DNA of 64,000 nt from Streptomyces canus 299MFChir4.1 (GCF_000383615.1 NZ_KB911584.1:62001-126000); one strand, 5' to 3'. Positions 15,959 to 25,359 are shown, counted from the stretch's first letter. The notes: generated by a model not told the origin, from the sequence alone. Translations and numbers: made by a program.

Positions 15959-17656
15959 CTAGTCCTCGGGGAGTTCGACCGGTGCGATCTCCTCGTACAC
16001 GTCCCCCGGGCCGGGGTTGGTCGCGTCGGTCTCGCCGCCGAAGTGGTGCATGACGCCCCAGACCGCGTTCAGGGCGGTCTGGATCGCGCCCTCGGCCCAG
16101 CCGGCCGTCCAGGAGATGTCGTCACCGGCGAGGAAGATGCCCCGCTTGTCCTCGGGGAGCTTGTCCTGCATGAAGTGGGTGAACAGGCGCCGCTGGTAGC
16201 GGTAGTGACCGGGCAGGTTGGCCTTGAACGCGCCCATGAAATAGGGCTCGTTCTCCCAGGAGACCGTCACCGGGCTGCCGATGACGTGCTTGCGGATGTC
16301 GACCTTGGGATAGATCTCGCCGAGCGACTTCAGCATGACCTCCATCCGCTCGTTCGCGGACAGCGGCAGCCATTTCAGGCTGTCGTCGCACCAGGTGTAG
16401 GAGAGGCAGATGACGGCGGGCTTGTCCGGGCCGTCGTCGAGGAGGTAGGTGCCGCGCGTCATACGGTCGGTGAGAGTCATCGACATGACGTCCCGGCCCG
16501 TCTCCTCGTCCTTGTCCAGCCAGAACGGCCGGTCGACGGGGACGAAGAGCTTCGAACTCTCCATGTAGTGGGTGCGCTCGATCGCCGTCCAGTGGTCGAT
16601 CGGGAAGAGCGAGTCGTCACACGCGATCTTGGACAGCAGCATCCAGGACTGGGCGGTGAAGATCGCCGCCGCGTAGGTGCGGATGTCACCGTCGGCGTCC
16701 GTCACGGTGATCCGGTTGCCGGCGGTGCGGTGCAGACGGGTGACGGCGGGCCGGGGCTCGCCGTTCATGTGCAGGCTCGCCAGCGAGGTGCCGTACGGCC
16801 AGTGGACGATCTTCTCCGGCGCGCGCTCCCACAGCCGTAGCGGCAGTTGCTGCGAACCGCCCACGATCCCGCGGTGGTGGTCGTCCGCCTCGGTGTAGAC
16901 GACGCGCAGGATCTCCAGGATGGAGTTCGGGAAGTCGGTGTCCCAGCCGCCGGTGCCGAAGCCGACCTGGCCGAAGATCTCGCGGTGCCGGAAGGACTTG
17001 AAGGCCTCGGAGTCGCAGAGGAAGCCGTAGAAGGTCTGGTTGTCGAGCTTCTCGACGAGCTCGGCCCAGATCTCACGGATGCGCGGCACGTCCCGCTCGC
17101 GCATCGCGCGGTTCATGTCGGAGAAGTCGGCGCCCTCTTCGAGGCACTTGTTCCAGGCGGCGGCGACATCGCGGTAGATCTGCGGCAGGTCGTCGATCGT
17201 CTCGGCGTAGTGGGACTCGCCCTTGAGGTCGACGACCGTCGAAGGGGTGGCCTCCGCGAGGGGGTTGGGGAAGGCCTGGGTCTCCAGTCCGACGAGGTCG
17301 ATGTAGTGCTGGAGGGCGGTGGAGGAGGGCGGGAAGCGCATCGCGCCCATCTCCGCGGTGAGCGTGGGGTCGCAGCCCTCGAAGCCCACGGTCCTGAGCC
17401 GTCCGCCGATCCGGTCGGCCTCGTAGACGACCGGCTTGAGGCCCATCTTCATCAGCTCGTACGCGGCCACGATCCCGGAGAGACCGCCGCCGATCACCGC
17501 GACCTCGGTGCCGTGCTCGGTCGCGGGTATCTGGCCGAGGCCCGCCGGATGGGCGAGGAAGTCGTCGTACGCGTACGGGAAGTCCGGTCCGAACATGGTG
17601 ATCGGCGGTTGCTGCTCGTCTGCGTGCTCGACGGCGTTGGGCACGGTGGACGTCAT
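15959..17656 (-). CDS. davB: flavin amine oxidase, DavB-like lysine 2-monooxygenase
   Basis: 565 residues from ATG 17656. FAD-dependent oxidase of the tryptophan/lysine 2-monooxygenase group. The dinucleotide-binding loop 'VAVIGGGLSGIVAAYEL' is at about 52-68, 'ADRIGGRLRT' follows, and the FAD-binding C-terminus 'GIFLAGDDISWTAGWAEGA' is intact. The N-terminal 'ITMFGPDFPYAYDDFLAHP' and the length are those I know from Pseudomonas DavB, which converts L-lysine to 5-aminovaleramide. It lies 32 bases downstream of a DavA-like amidase, which supports lysine over tryptophan or phenylalanine. The downstream davT/davD steps are not in the window. Confidence 0.75.
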   Translation of the reverse strand: MTSTVPNAVEHADEQQPPITMFGPDFPYAYDDFLAHPAGLGQIPATEHGTEVAVIGGGLSGIVAAYELMKMGLKPVVYEADRIGGRLRTVGFEGCDPTLTAEMGAMRFPPSSTALQHYIDLVGLETQAFPNPLAEATPSTVVDLKGESHYAETIDDLPQIYRDVAAAWNKCLEEGADFSDMNRAMRERDVPRIREIWAELVEKLDNQTFYGFLCDSEAFKSFRHREIFGQVGFGTGGWDTDFPNSILEILRVVYTEADDHHRGIVGGSQQLPLRLWERAPEKIVHWPYGTSLASLHMNGEPRPAVTRLHRTAGNRITVTDADGDIRTYAAAIFTAQSWMLLSKIACDDSLFPIDHWTAIERTHYMESSKLFVPVDRPFWLDKDEETGRDVMSMTLTDRMTRGTYLLDDGPDKPAVICLSYTWCDDSLKWLPLSANERMEVMLKSLGEIYPKVDIRKHVIGSPVTVSWENEPYFMGAFKANLPGHYRYQRRLFTHFMQDKLPEDKRGIFLAGDDISWTAGWAEGAIQTALNAVWGVMHHFGGETDATNPGPGDVYEEIAPVELPED

Positions 17657-17688
17657 GGGGTACGGACTCCTTGGAACAAAGGGGTGGT

Positions 17689-18477
17689 TCAGACGAGGGA
17701 CCCGTAGAGGCCGGGTCGGCGGTCCGTCAGGTAGGGGTTCGCCTCGCGGGAGGCGGCGAGGAGGGCGGGGTCGGCGTCGGCGAACACCAGCTCCTCGACG
17801 CGTCCGGCGCGAGCACGGGCCACCCCGTCGGGACCGGCCAGCGTGGACAGCCCGACGAACTCGAACTCCCCTTCCCGGCCGACCCGGTTGACGTAGGCGA
17901 CGTACAGCTGGTTCTCCCAGGCGCGCACCGGCACCAGAGACTCAGGGACGAACTGGAAGGGGTGCATCTGGGCCGTCGGCACGATCAGGAGGTCGGTGCC
18001 GGCGAGGGCGTGGGCGCGGACGTTCTCCGGGAACTCGACGTCGTAGCAGATCATGAGACCGACGGTGAGTCCGCCCAACTGGGCCTGGACGACCGGCTGT
18101 TCACCGGGCTCGAAGTGGTCGTGCTCGAAGCAGCCGAAGAGGTGGGTCTTGCGGTAGTTGGCGAGCCGGACACCGTCGGCGGAGATCAGCTGGGCGGAGT
18201 TGAAGACGGACCCGCCGGCCAGCTCGGGGTAGCCGTAGGCGATCGCGACCCCGTGCCGCTCGGCGATCTCCGCGACCGCGTCCGCCGAGTCGCCGTCGGC
18301 CGCTTCGGCCAGGCGGGCGATGTCGTCACCGATCGCGTACCCGGTGAGGAACATCTCCGGTGCGGCCAGCAGCGCGGCGCCCGCGGCGGCGGCACGGCCC
18401 GCGGCCTCGTCGAGGACCTTGAGGTTCCCCTCGACGGAGCCGGGGCGGCCGGAGCTCTGGAGCAGGGCGGTGCGCAT
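17689..18477 (-). CDS. davA: nitrilase-superfamily amidase, DavA-like 5-aminovaleramidase
   Basis: 262 residues from ATG 18477. The carbon-nitrogen hydrolase triad is visible: Glu41 in 'APEMFLTGY', Lys110 in 'YRKTHLFG', Cys144 in 'ICYDVEFPEN'. 'PYLTDRRPGL' near the end, and the overall length, match DavA, which hydrolyses 5-aminovaleramide to 5-aminovalerate. First gene of a two-gene unit with the DavB-like oxidase. The pair would turn lysine into 5-aminovalerate. Another short aliphatic amide as substrate cannot be excluded. Confidence 0.75.
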   Translation of the reverse strand: MRTALLQSSGRPGSVEGNLKVLDEAAGRAAAAGAALLAAPEMFLTGYAIGDDIARLAEAADGDSADAVAEIAERHGVAIAYGYPELAGGSVFNSAQLISADGVRLANYRKTHLFGCFEHDHFEPGEQPVVQAQLGGLTVGLMICYDVEFPENVRAHALAGTDLLIVPTAQMHPFQFVPESLVPVRAWENQLYVAYVNRVGREGEFEFVGLSTLAGPDGVARARAGRVEELVFADADPALLAASREANPYLTDRRPGLYGSLV

Positions 18478-18592
18478 GCGGGATCCTCACCGGGCGGAAG
18501 GTGGATGTGGGGGCCACTGGAAGGGCCATGTAGACGGTACGGGCGGCCCGCCAGGGCGGACAAGGAGGAGCCGTTGCGCGCCCGTGAACGGT

Positions 18593-19816
18593 TCATTGCG
18601 TGCGGGGGCGGTCCTGCGGCGATTCGTTGCGCGGGCGCCCGCTCCCCCGGCCCAGCACCAGTGCCGTCACCAGATAGGGCACGGAAAGGATCATGAAGAC
18701 CGTGCTGTGCGCCAGGGACGCGCCGAGCAGCGCGTACACCCCGAACACCGCGAGCGTCACCAGCTCGGTGCCCAGGCTCGCCACCGAGGTCACCGTGGCC
18801 CGGCGGGCGTCCTCGATGCGGTGCTGGAGACGGACGTCGGCGAGCACCTCGGCCAGCTGGAAGCCGGCGAAGGCCAGACCCACGAGGGCGACGCCCGCCG
18901 GGGTGCGGGCCCCGGCGCCCACGGCCAGGGCAAGCGCGGAACCCGCGATCAGGGCGGCGAGGCCCCGGGTGCCGAGGCGCTCGGCGGGCCCGGCGCACAG
19001 GCTGCCGAGGGTCACCATCGTCCACACCAGGAGGACCAGGTAGGGCACGGTCGCGTCGGCCACACCCAGGTCGCGGATCAGCAGCGAGACGTACTCGTCG
19101 AGGGCACCCCACACCGCGGCGACGGCCGGGACGAGCAGCAGGGCACGCCGGACGGTCCGGTCCCCGCGGGCCTCGGCGAGTCCGGCCCGCAGGGTCGCCG
19201 ACCAGCGCGTGCTCCCCTTCTCGTCCGGCACCCGGTGTTCGGGGAGCCGGGTCGCCGTCACCGCGGCCAGCAGACAGGCCACGACGCTCGCTGCCCCCAC
19301 GGCCGTGTAGCCGCCGAGGGCGAGGACCGGTCCGGCCAGGCCCATCGCCGCGACGGTGGCCAGCAGCCGTGCCGCCCGGGTCCGCCCCATCACGCGCGCG
19401 TAGCGCTCGGTGGACCCGAGCCGTTCCAGCTCGTCGTAGACGAGGGCCTCCAGCGAGCCTGAGCCGAGCGCTCCGCCGGCCCCCCACAGGACGAAGCCCA
19501 GCGCGAAGGCGCCGTAGGACGGCACGGTCACCCACAGGGTGAAGCCGGCGGCGGTGAGCAGCGGGCCGATCCACAGCAGCCGGCGCCGCGAGACGGTGTC
19601 GGCCCAGGCGCCGGAGGGCACCTCCAGGACGACGGCCGTGAGGGACCACAGGGCGAACAGCGAGGAGATCTGCCAGAGCGGCAGACCGGTGTCGGCGAAC
19701 AGCAGCGCGTACACCGGGTAGAGCAGGACGAGGTCGTCGAGGAACGCGTAGCCGTACAGCGTGGTCGTCAGCCGGCGGACGCCGGTCGCGGGCACACGTG
19801 CGGGTGAGAGTGTCAT
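18593..19816 (-). CDS. MFS transporter
   Basis: 407 residues from ATG 19816, chosen for the GGAAGG ribosome binding site (the frame stays open to 19897). About 12 hydrophobic segments; the loop signature 'GAWADTVSRRRLLW' lies between helices 2 and 3. No substrate can be assigned. It is on the same strand as davA, 115 bases upstream of it, and could supply or export an amino compound, but the gap argues for separate promoters. Confidence 0.82.
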   Translation of the reverse strand: MTLSPARVPATGVRRLTTTLYGYAFLDDLVLLYPVYALLFADTGLPLWQISSLFALWSLTAVVLEVPSGAWADTVSRRRLLWIGPLLTAAGFTLWVTVPSYGAFALGFVLWGAGGALGSGSLEALVYDELERLGSTERYARVMGRTRAARLLATVAAMGLAGPVLALGGYTAVGAASVVACLLAAVTATRLPEHRVPDEKGSTRWSATLRAGLAEARGDRTVRRALLLVPAVAAVWGALDEYVSLLIRDLGVADATVPYLVLLVWTMVTLGSLCAGPAERLGTRGLAALIAGSALALAVGAGARTPAGVALVGLAFAGFQLAEVLADVRLQHRIEDARRATVTSVASLGTELVTLAVFGVYALLGASLAHSTVFMILSVPYLVTALVLGRGSGRPRNESPQDRPRTQ

Positions 19817-19921
19817 GAGGCCTTCCCGGAAGGGCGGTTCGGACGTCGTCGGTACGGCGTCCGAGGCGGCCCTCGGGAGGCACGGCTGGTGGATCAATGT
19901 CGCCAGGTCATGGCACCGATG

Positions 19922-21340
19922 TTAGACAGTCGCGGGCCCGCTGCCCAGCGAAAATGTGGTGATCACCGCGGCGTGGTCGGACGGCCAGTCGTTGTCCTCG
20001 ACGTCCGGCCAGGTCCGGGGGGTGCCGCTGACGCAGGTCCGCGAGTCGAGAACCCGCAGGCCGCGGTGGAGGACGAAGTCGATCCGGTCCTGCGGCTCCG
20101 GGTGGGCATGCACCGGCGACCAGGTGTGTCCCGGGTCCCGTACGGCATCGGGACGGGCCTGGCGGAAGGAGTCCCTGAAGCCCGCCTCCTCCGCCGCTTT
20201 CGTCACCGGCCACTCGACGCCCGGCCGGTCCAGGTGGGAGGGGCAGTTGAAGTCTCCGACGAGGACGACCGGCGCGGTGTCGCCGATGCGGTGCAGGGTG
20301 TCCCGCATCTGGGCGAGCCGTACCTCCTCGTGGGCGAGCGGCTCGGACTCGTAGGGCCCGTACTGCTCATAGTCGAGGTGAGCCGTCCAGACCTCGACCT
20401 CCCGCTCCCCTACGGCGATCCGCGCGCCGGCCGCCCCGTAGAAACCGACGTCCGGGTCGCCCAGCACGGCCGTGACGGGGAAGCGGCTGATGATGCCGAG
20501 GTTTGTCCCGGCCCGGTGGTGGTGCCAGCCGAGTGCCTCGGCGAGTTCCCCGGCGGCGTTGCCGTAGGTCTCCTGGAGCCCGACCACGTCCACATCGGCC
20601 TCGGCGATGACCTTGAGCTGCTTGGCCCGGTGGTCGTGGACCTTGGTGCCGCCGAACCAGAGGTTCCAGGTCATCACGCGGAGCCGGTACGGCAGCAGGG
20701 CGCGCAGCCGGGCCGCGGTGACGCCCTCCAGGCCCTCCGGTCCGGTCAGGACCGTACGGCCCGGGGCCGCGTCGATGGGGGCCAGTGAGGGAACGGCGAG
20801 GACGGCGCACCCGGCCGCCTCGGCGGAGCGCACACCGGTCTCCGTGTCCTCGACGGCCACGCACCCCGAAGGATCCACGCCGAGCGCGCGGCAGGCGGCG
20901 AGATAGGGGTCGGGTGCGGGCTTGGTGTGCTCGGTGTCGTCGGCGGTGACGGAGACGGCGAAGCGGCTCGCGCCGCCCAGGGCTTCCAGGACGGTGTCGG
21001 CGACGGCGCGGGGTGACGCGGTCACCAGGGCGGTGGGGATCTGCTCCCGCGCCAGGGCGTCCAGCAGGTCGAGCGCGCCGGGGCGGGGCACGACACCGAT
21101 GCGGACGCGGTCCGCGAACTCCCGGTGCAGGGTCTCGGCGAGGCCGCCGGCCGGGGCGCCGGTGGCCGCGGCCAGCCAGGCGGCCGTGTGCTCGACCGGG
21201 CGGCCGAGCACGTCCGGCCGGTCCGCCTCGGTCAGGGGCCGCCCGGCGACCTGCTCCACCGCCTCCCACCACAGCCGCTCGGTGTCGACGAGCGTGCCGT
21301 CCATGTCGAACAGGACGGCTTGGAGCGGGAGTCGAGTCAC
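19922..21340 (-). CDS. fusion of a HAD phosphatase and an EEP-family phosphodiesterase
   Basis: 472 residues from GTG 21340. Residues 1-215 are a beta-phosphoglucomutase-like HAD hydrolase: nucleophile motif 'FDMDGTLVD' (Asp12, Asp14), Thr/Ser motif 'LVTASP', Lys140 in 'HTKPAPDPY', and Glu164-Asp165 in 'AVEDTETG'. Residues 220-472 are an endonuclease/exonuclease/phosphatase domain: 'MTWNLWFGG', Glu257 in 'VVGLQETYG', 'VGDFNCPS' (362-369) and 'SDHAAVITTF' (455-456 Asp-His). Both active sites look complete. No signal peptide, so cytoplasmic. It is the last gene of the importer operon (43 bases after the ATPase gene), suggesting that it cleaves a phosphodiester or phosphoester brought in by the ABC system. 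Substrate unknown. Confidence 0.85.
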   Translation of the reverse strand: MTRLPLQAVLFDMDGTLVDTERLWWEAVEQVAGRPLTEADRPDVLGRPVEHTAAWLAAATGAPAGGLAETLHREFADRVRIGVVPRPGALDLLDALAREQIPTALVTASPRAVADTVLEALGGASRFAVSVTADDTEHTKPAPDPYLAACRALGVDPSGCVAVEDTETGVRSAEAAGCAVLAVPSLAPIDAAPGRTVLTGPEGLEGVTAARLRALLPYRLRVMTWNLWFGGTKVHDHRAKQLKVIAEADVDVVGLQETYGNAAGELAEALGWHHHRAGTNLGIISRFPVTAVLGDPDVGFYGAAGARIAVGEREVEVWTAHLDYEQYGPYESEPLAHEEVRLAQMRDTLHRIGDTAPVVLVGDFNCPSHLDRPGVEWPVTKAAEEAGFRDSFRQARPDAVRDPGHTWSPVHAHPEPQDRIDFVLHRGLRVLDSRTCVSGTPRTWPDVEDNDWPSDHAAVITTFSLGSGPATV

Positions 21341-21383
21341 GGTGATCTCTTTCGTGTGGGGGGGATCAGCGGTCGTACGACGG

Positions 21384-22433
21384 TCAGCGGGTGCGTTCCG
21401 CCACCAGTACCGGCCGCTCGGGCAGCGACACGCTCACCACGGCACCGGCGGTGAGCTCGGCGGCCTCGTGCGCGGCCAGGTCGGCCTTGACCTCGATGCC
21501 GTCGGCGAGCCGGACGGTGACGCGGACGGCGGCGCCCAGGAAGGACGTGGCGACCACGCGGGACTTGCCGTCGGCCTCGGCCCGCACCCGCACGGCCTCA
21601 GGACGCACCAGCACGTCGACCTCGGTGGCGGACGGCACCGGGCCGTCGACCGGCAGCCGCTGCCCGAGCACGTCGACCGTGCCCTGGGCGAGCCGGCCCG
21701 GGATCCGGCTCATCGTGCCCACGAACTCGGCGACGAAGGGGGTCGCGGGACGGCCGTACAACTCGCTGGGCGGCGCGCACTGTTCGAGCCGGCCGGCATG
21801 CATCACGGCGACCCGGTCCGCCATGGACAGGGCCTCCTCCTGGTCGTGGGTGACGAACAGGGTGGTGATGCCGAGCTCCTGCTGGAGCCGCCGGATCTCC
21901 TCGCGGAGGCTGAGCCGCACCTTGGCGTCCAGTGCCGACAGGGGTTCGTCCAGGAGCAGCACGCGGGGGCGCAGGGCGAGCGCGCGGGCCAGCGCGACCC
22001 GCTGCTGCTGGCCGCCGGAGAGCTGGTGCGGGAACCGGCCGCCCTTGTCGGCGAGCCCGACCAGGTCCAGCAACTCGGCGGCCCTGGCACGCCGTTCGGC
22101 CGTGCGGACCTTGCGCATCCGCAGTCCGAAGGCCACGTTGTCGAGCGTGTCGAGGTGCGGGAAGAGGCTGTACGACTGGAAGACCATCCCGGCGTCCCGG
22201 CGGTGGGCCGGCACCCGGGTCACGTCCTCGCCGTCCACCAGCACCTCGCCGGAGTCCGGGTGTTCGAAGCCGGCGAGCATCCGCAGAGCGGTGGTCTTGC
22301 CGCAGCCGGACGGGCCGAGCAGGGCGAGCAGTTCACCGGGCCGGGCGCTCAGATCAAGTCCGTCGAGGGCGACGGTCGGACCGAACTCCCGCCTGAGACC
22401 CCGGAATTCGACGGTTGCAGCTGTTTCAGGCAT
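21384..22433 (-). CDS. ABC transporter ATPase, 2-aminoethylphosphonate/iron importer type
   Basis: 349 residues from ATG 22433. Walker A 'LLGPSGCGKTTALRML', Q-loop 'GMVFQSYSLFPHL', signature 'QLSGGQQQRVALARA', Walker B 'RVLLLDEPLSALD' and switch His 'FVTHDQEEALS' are all intact. A C-terminal TOBE domain (about 265-345) is typical of importers of the Fut/Pot/PhnT class. It powers the two permeases encoded directly upstream. Phosphonate, polyamine and iron importers share this plan, so the cargo is inferred from the whole operon only. Confidence 0.93.
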   Translation of the reverse strand: MPETAATVEFRGLRREFGPTVALDGLDLSARPGELLALLGPSGCGKTTALRMLAGFEHPDSGEVLVDGEDVTRVPAHRRDAGMVFQSYSLFPHLDTLDNVAFGLRMRKVRTAERRARAAELLDLVGLADKGGRFPHQLSGGQQQRVALARALALRPRVLLLDEPLSALDAKVRLSLREEIRRLQQELGITTLFVTHDQEEALSMADRVAVMHAGRLEQCAPPSELYGRPATPFVAEFVGTMSRIPGRLAQGTVDVLGQRLPVDGPVPSATEVDVLVRPEAVRVRAEADGKSRVVATSFLGAAVRVTVRLADGIEVKADLAAHEAAELTAGAVVSVSLPERPVLVAERTR

Positions 22434-22436
22434 GGG

Positions 22437-23249
22437 TCATCCCCGGGAGGTAGGACGGGTACGGCCGCCGAAGCCGGCCAGGACGAGGAGCAGCACCCAC
22501 GTCACGAGCAGGCTGAGCACGGACACGGCGACGGACAACTGGGCCTGCGAGCCGCTGACGTTGACGATCCACACGGCGAAGGGCCGGAAGCCCAGCAGCT
22601 GGGCCACGGTGAACTCGCCGAGCACCAGGGCCAAGGTGAGGAAGGAGGCGTTGAGGAGGGCGCCGCGCAGGTTGGACAGGACTGCCTGGACGAGCGCCTG
22701 CGGCCAGCCGGCACCGCAGCTGCGGGCGGCCTCGACGAGGGTGCGGACGTCGACCGCGCGGAGTCCGGCGTCCAGGGCCCGGTGGACGAAGGGCAGCGCC
22801 ATCACGACGTAGGCCAGGGCCAGGACGAAGGGGAAGTCGGGGTTCTGGATCGCCACGAAGGTCTCGAACAGCGGGGTGCGGGAGAGGTGGTCGGGCCCCC
22901 ACTTGAGGACCGTGCCGATACCGGCGACGAAGGCGATCGGCGGGACGACCAGCGGCAGCGAGCACACCACCTCGACGACCGGTCTGAGCCGGGGCGCGCC
23001 GAGCCGCAGCGCGACCATGGCGGGCACCATCAGCAGCAGCACGACGGCGATGGTGGCGAGGGCCAGTTCCAGGGAGAGCAGCAGGCTGGAGACGAAGCCG
23101 TCGGTGGCGAAGATCTGTGTGTAGGCGTCGAAGGTGAGGCCCTGGCCCGGCACGTCGACGGTGAAGACGACGGACGCGGCCAGCGGCACCAGGAAGTACA
23201 GCCCGGCGAGGCCGAGCACGCCCCACCGCCACAGGTTCAGGCGAGCCAT
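22437..23249 (-). CDS. ABC transporter permease
   Basis: 270 residues from ATG 23249; overlaps the upstream permease gene by 13 bases and ends 3 bases before the ATPase start. Six hydrophobic helices and the inner-membrane EAA-type loop 'LVEAARSCGAGWPQALVQAV' that docks on the ATPase. It resembles PhnV/PotC-like permeases of the 2-aminoethylphosphonate and spermidine type. Confidence 0.9.
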   Translation of the reverse strand: MARLNLWRWGVLGLAGLYFLVPLAASVVFTVDVPGQGLTFDAYTQIFATDGFVSSLLLSLELALATIAVVLLLMVPAMVALRLGAPRLRPVVEVVCSLPLVVPPIAFVAGIGTVLKWGPDHLSRTPLFETFVAIQNPDFPFVLALAYVVMALPFVHRALDAGLRAVDVRTLVEAARSCGAGWPQALVQAVLSNLRGALLNASFLTLALVLGEFTVAQLLGFRPFAVWIVNVSGSQAQLSVAVSVLSLLVTWVLLLVLAGFGGRTRPTSRG

Positions 23250-24133
23250 CGGGCGCTCCTTCGCTGAAGGGGCAGGTACACGGCCATGACCAGGCCCGCT
23301 ACCAGGACCATGTCGAGGCTGAGGGCGAGCGCCACGTTCTCCTGGCCGACGAGCACGTTGCCGGAGATCGCGTCGGCTATCTGGAGGGTGACCAGCGGGA
23401 TCGAGCTGCCCACCATCGCGGCGGCGGTGGCGTACGCGGCGAAGGCGCTGCCGAAGAGCAGCACGAACCCGCCGAGCAGCGTGGGCAGCAGGACGGGCAG
23501 GGCGACGAAGCGCCAGTACTGCAGGGCCGTTGCCCCGTTGTTCTGCGCGGCCTCGCGCCACTGGACGCGCAGCCCGTCCAGGGCGGGGGTGATCGTGAGC
23601 ACCATGAGAGGGATCAGGAAGTACAGGTAGACGATGACCAGGCCCCAGAAGCTGTACAGGTCCCAGCCCTTGTCGGTGAGGCCGAAGTGGCGGGTCAGCA
23701 CACCGGCGTTGCCAAGGGTGGCGACGAAGGCGAAGGCCAGCGGGACGCCGCCGAAGTTGGCGAGCACCCCGGACGCGGTGAGCACGGCCTCGCGCAGGGC
23801 GCGGAAGCGGGAGGACACCACGGCCTGGGCGAGCGGCAGTCCGACCAGGGTGCCGAGGGCGGCGGACACCGCGGACAGCTTCACGCTGCCGAGCAGCGCG
23901 GTGAGGTAGGCGCCCTTGAGGGAGGTGGTCAGGTTGTCGAGGGTGTACGAAGTCGCCCCGGTGGCCGGGTCCTTGGCGGTGAAGGCGCCGTCGAGCATGG
24001 CGATCGCGGGCAGCCCGAAGGCGACCGCGACGAACGCGAGGAGCGGGAGGACCGCGACCCAGCCGAGGGACCGGCGCCGCCGCTTCGTGCGAGCGGCGGG
24101 CGCCGTGTCCACCCGTACGGCGGTGGCCGTCAT
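23237..24133 (-). CDS. ABC transporter permease
   Basis: 298 residues from ATG 24133, which overlaps the stop of the binding-protein gene (ATGA). A basic N-terminus ('RTKRRRRSLGW') precedes six hydrophobic helices; the EAA-like loop is 'QWREAAQNNGATALQYWRFV'. It resembles PhnU/PotB permeases and forms the membrane channel with the next permease. Confidence 0.9.
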   Translation of the reverse strand: MTATAVRVDTAPAARTKRRRRSLGWVAVLPLLAFVAVAFGLPAIAMLDGAFTAKDPATGATSYTLDNLTTSLKGAYLTALLGSVKLSAVSAALGTLVGLPLAQAVVSSRFRALREAVLTASGVLANFGGVPLAFAFVATLGNAGVLTRHFGLTDKGWDLYSFWGLVIVYLYFLIPLMVLTITPALDGLRVQWREAAQNNGATALQYWRFVALPVLLPTLLGGFVLLFGSAFAAYATAAAMVGSSIPLVTLQIADAISGNVLVGQENVALALSLDMVLVAGLVMAVYLPLQRRSARWLA

Positions 24134-25284
24134 CCGGAGACGGCCTTCGCCCAGCCCTGTCCGAGGACCGTCTTGGCCTTGTCCTGCTGGGCCTCGGCCG
24201 GGAACTTGGGCGTTCCGGTGACCTCGGGCAGCTTGGCCGCGGCGGCCTTGTCGAGGGTGCCGGCCTTCTCCATGGCGGTCATCAGCGCCGGGCGGGCGTA
24301 GCCCTTGAGCCAGAGGTTCTGGCCCTCAGCGCTGTAGAGGTACTCCTGCCACAGGCGGGCGGCCGCCGGGTGCGGGGCGTCCTTGTTGACGGCCTGGGAG
24401 TAGTACTGCGAGAACTGGCCGTCGCTCGGGACCGTGACCTTCCAGTCGACGCCCTTCGACTTGAACTCGTCGGCGTATCCGGCGTTCAGGTAGTCCCAGT
24501 CGATGCTGATCGGCGTCTCGCCCTTCTCGACGGTGGCCGGGGTCGACTCGACGGGCGTGTAGTTGCCGTTCTTCTTGATCTTGGCGAAGAAATCGAGGCC
24601 GGGCTGGATGTCGTCGAAGGAGCCGCCGTTCGCGAGCGCGGCCGCGTAGACACCGCCGAAGGCCGAACCGGACTTGGTGGGGTTGCCGTTGAGGGCGACC
24701 TGGCCCTTGTACTGCGGCTTGAGGAGGTCGGCGAAGGTGGTGGGGCAGGTCTTGACGCGCTTGGCGTCGCAGCCGATGGAGATGTAGCCGCCGTAGTCGT
24801 TGTACCAGCGGGCCTGCGCGTCCTTCTGCCCGGTGGGGATGTCGTCGTACGACGCGACCTTGTAGGGCGCGAGCAGGCCCTGCTGGGCGGCGCTGATCGC
24901 GAAGGAGCTGCCGAGGTCGAGGACGTCGGGCGCCCGGTTCTGTCCCTTCCGCGAGGTCACGGCGTTGATCTCGTCCTGGCTGGAGCCGTCGGGGTTCTCG
25001 ACGGAGATCTTGATGCCGTACTTCTTCTGGAAGCCGTCGATGAGGGCGCCGTAGTTGGCCCAGTCGCGGGGCAGCGCGATGGCGTTGAGCGTGCCCTCCT
25101 TCTTGGCCGCGGCGACCAGCTTGTCCATACCGCCGAAGTCGGCGGCTGAGGTGGCGGTGGCGGCGTTCTTGCCGTCGGCGGTGGTCGACGCGGTGTCGGG
25201 GGCGGCGCCACAGGCGCTCAGAGCGAGGGCGGCGAGGGTGGCGAGAACACCGGCGGCGGCGGTTCTCGGCAGGGACACGGTCAC
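24130..25284 (-). CDS. ABC transporter substrate-binding lipoprotein (2-aminoethylphosphonate/iron-binding-like, family 1)
   Basis: 384 residues from GTG 25284, chosen for the GGAGA ribosome binding site; the longer open frame to 25431 has no such site. Signal peptide ending in the lipobox 'LALSAC' (Cys about residue 25), so a lipoprotein on the outer face of the membrane. The mature part is a family-1 solute-binding protein ('LVAAAKKEGTLNAIALPRDW' start, 'YTPVESTPATVEKGETPISI' in lobe 2), closest in feel to the 2-aminoethylphosphonate and ferric ion binding group. First gene of the importer operon, divergent from a GntR regulator. Confidence 0.88.
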   Translation of the reverse strand: MTVSLPRTAAAGVLATLAALALSACGAAPDTASTTADGKNAATATSAADFGGMDKLVAAAKKEGTLNAIALPRDWANYGALIDGFQKKYGIKISVENPDGSSQDEINAVTSRKGQNRAPDVLDLGSSFAISAAQQGLLAPYKVASYDDIPTGQKDAQARWYNDYGGYISIGCDAKRVKTCPTTFADLLKPQYKGQVALNGNPTKSGSAFGGVYAAALANGGSFDDIQPGLDFFAKIKKNGNYTPVESTPATVEKGETPISIDWDYLNAGYADEFKSKGVDWKVTVPSDGQFSQYYSQAVNKDAPHPAAARLWQEYLYSAEGQNLWLKGYARPALMTAMEKAGTLDKAAAAKLPEVTGTPKFPAEAQQDKAKTVLGQGWAKAVSG

Positions 25285-25341
25285 GGCTTCTCCAGGGGAC
25301 GCGCGAGGGTGCAGGAGTCGAACGGGACTCAGAAGGGAGAG

Positions 25342-25359
25342 AACTTGTCTGAACAAGTT
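25342..25359. promoter_or_regulatory. operator-like palindrome between importer operon and GntR gene
   Basis: AACTTGT (25342-25348), CTGA, ACAAGTT (25353-25359): perfect 7-bp arms around 4 bases, in an AT-richer patch. It is 58 bases upstream of the binding-protein start and ~150 upstream of the GntR start. The size and the T-rich/A-rich arms fit a GntR/HutC-type operator, so the divergent regulator is the likely ligand. Confidence 0.6.
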
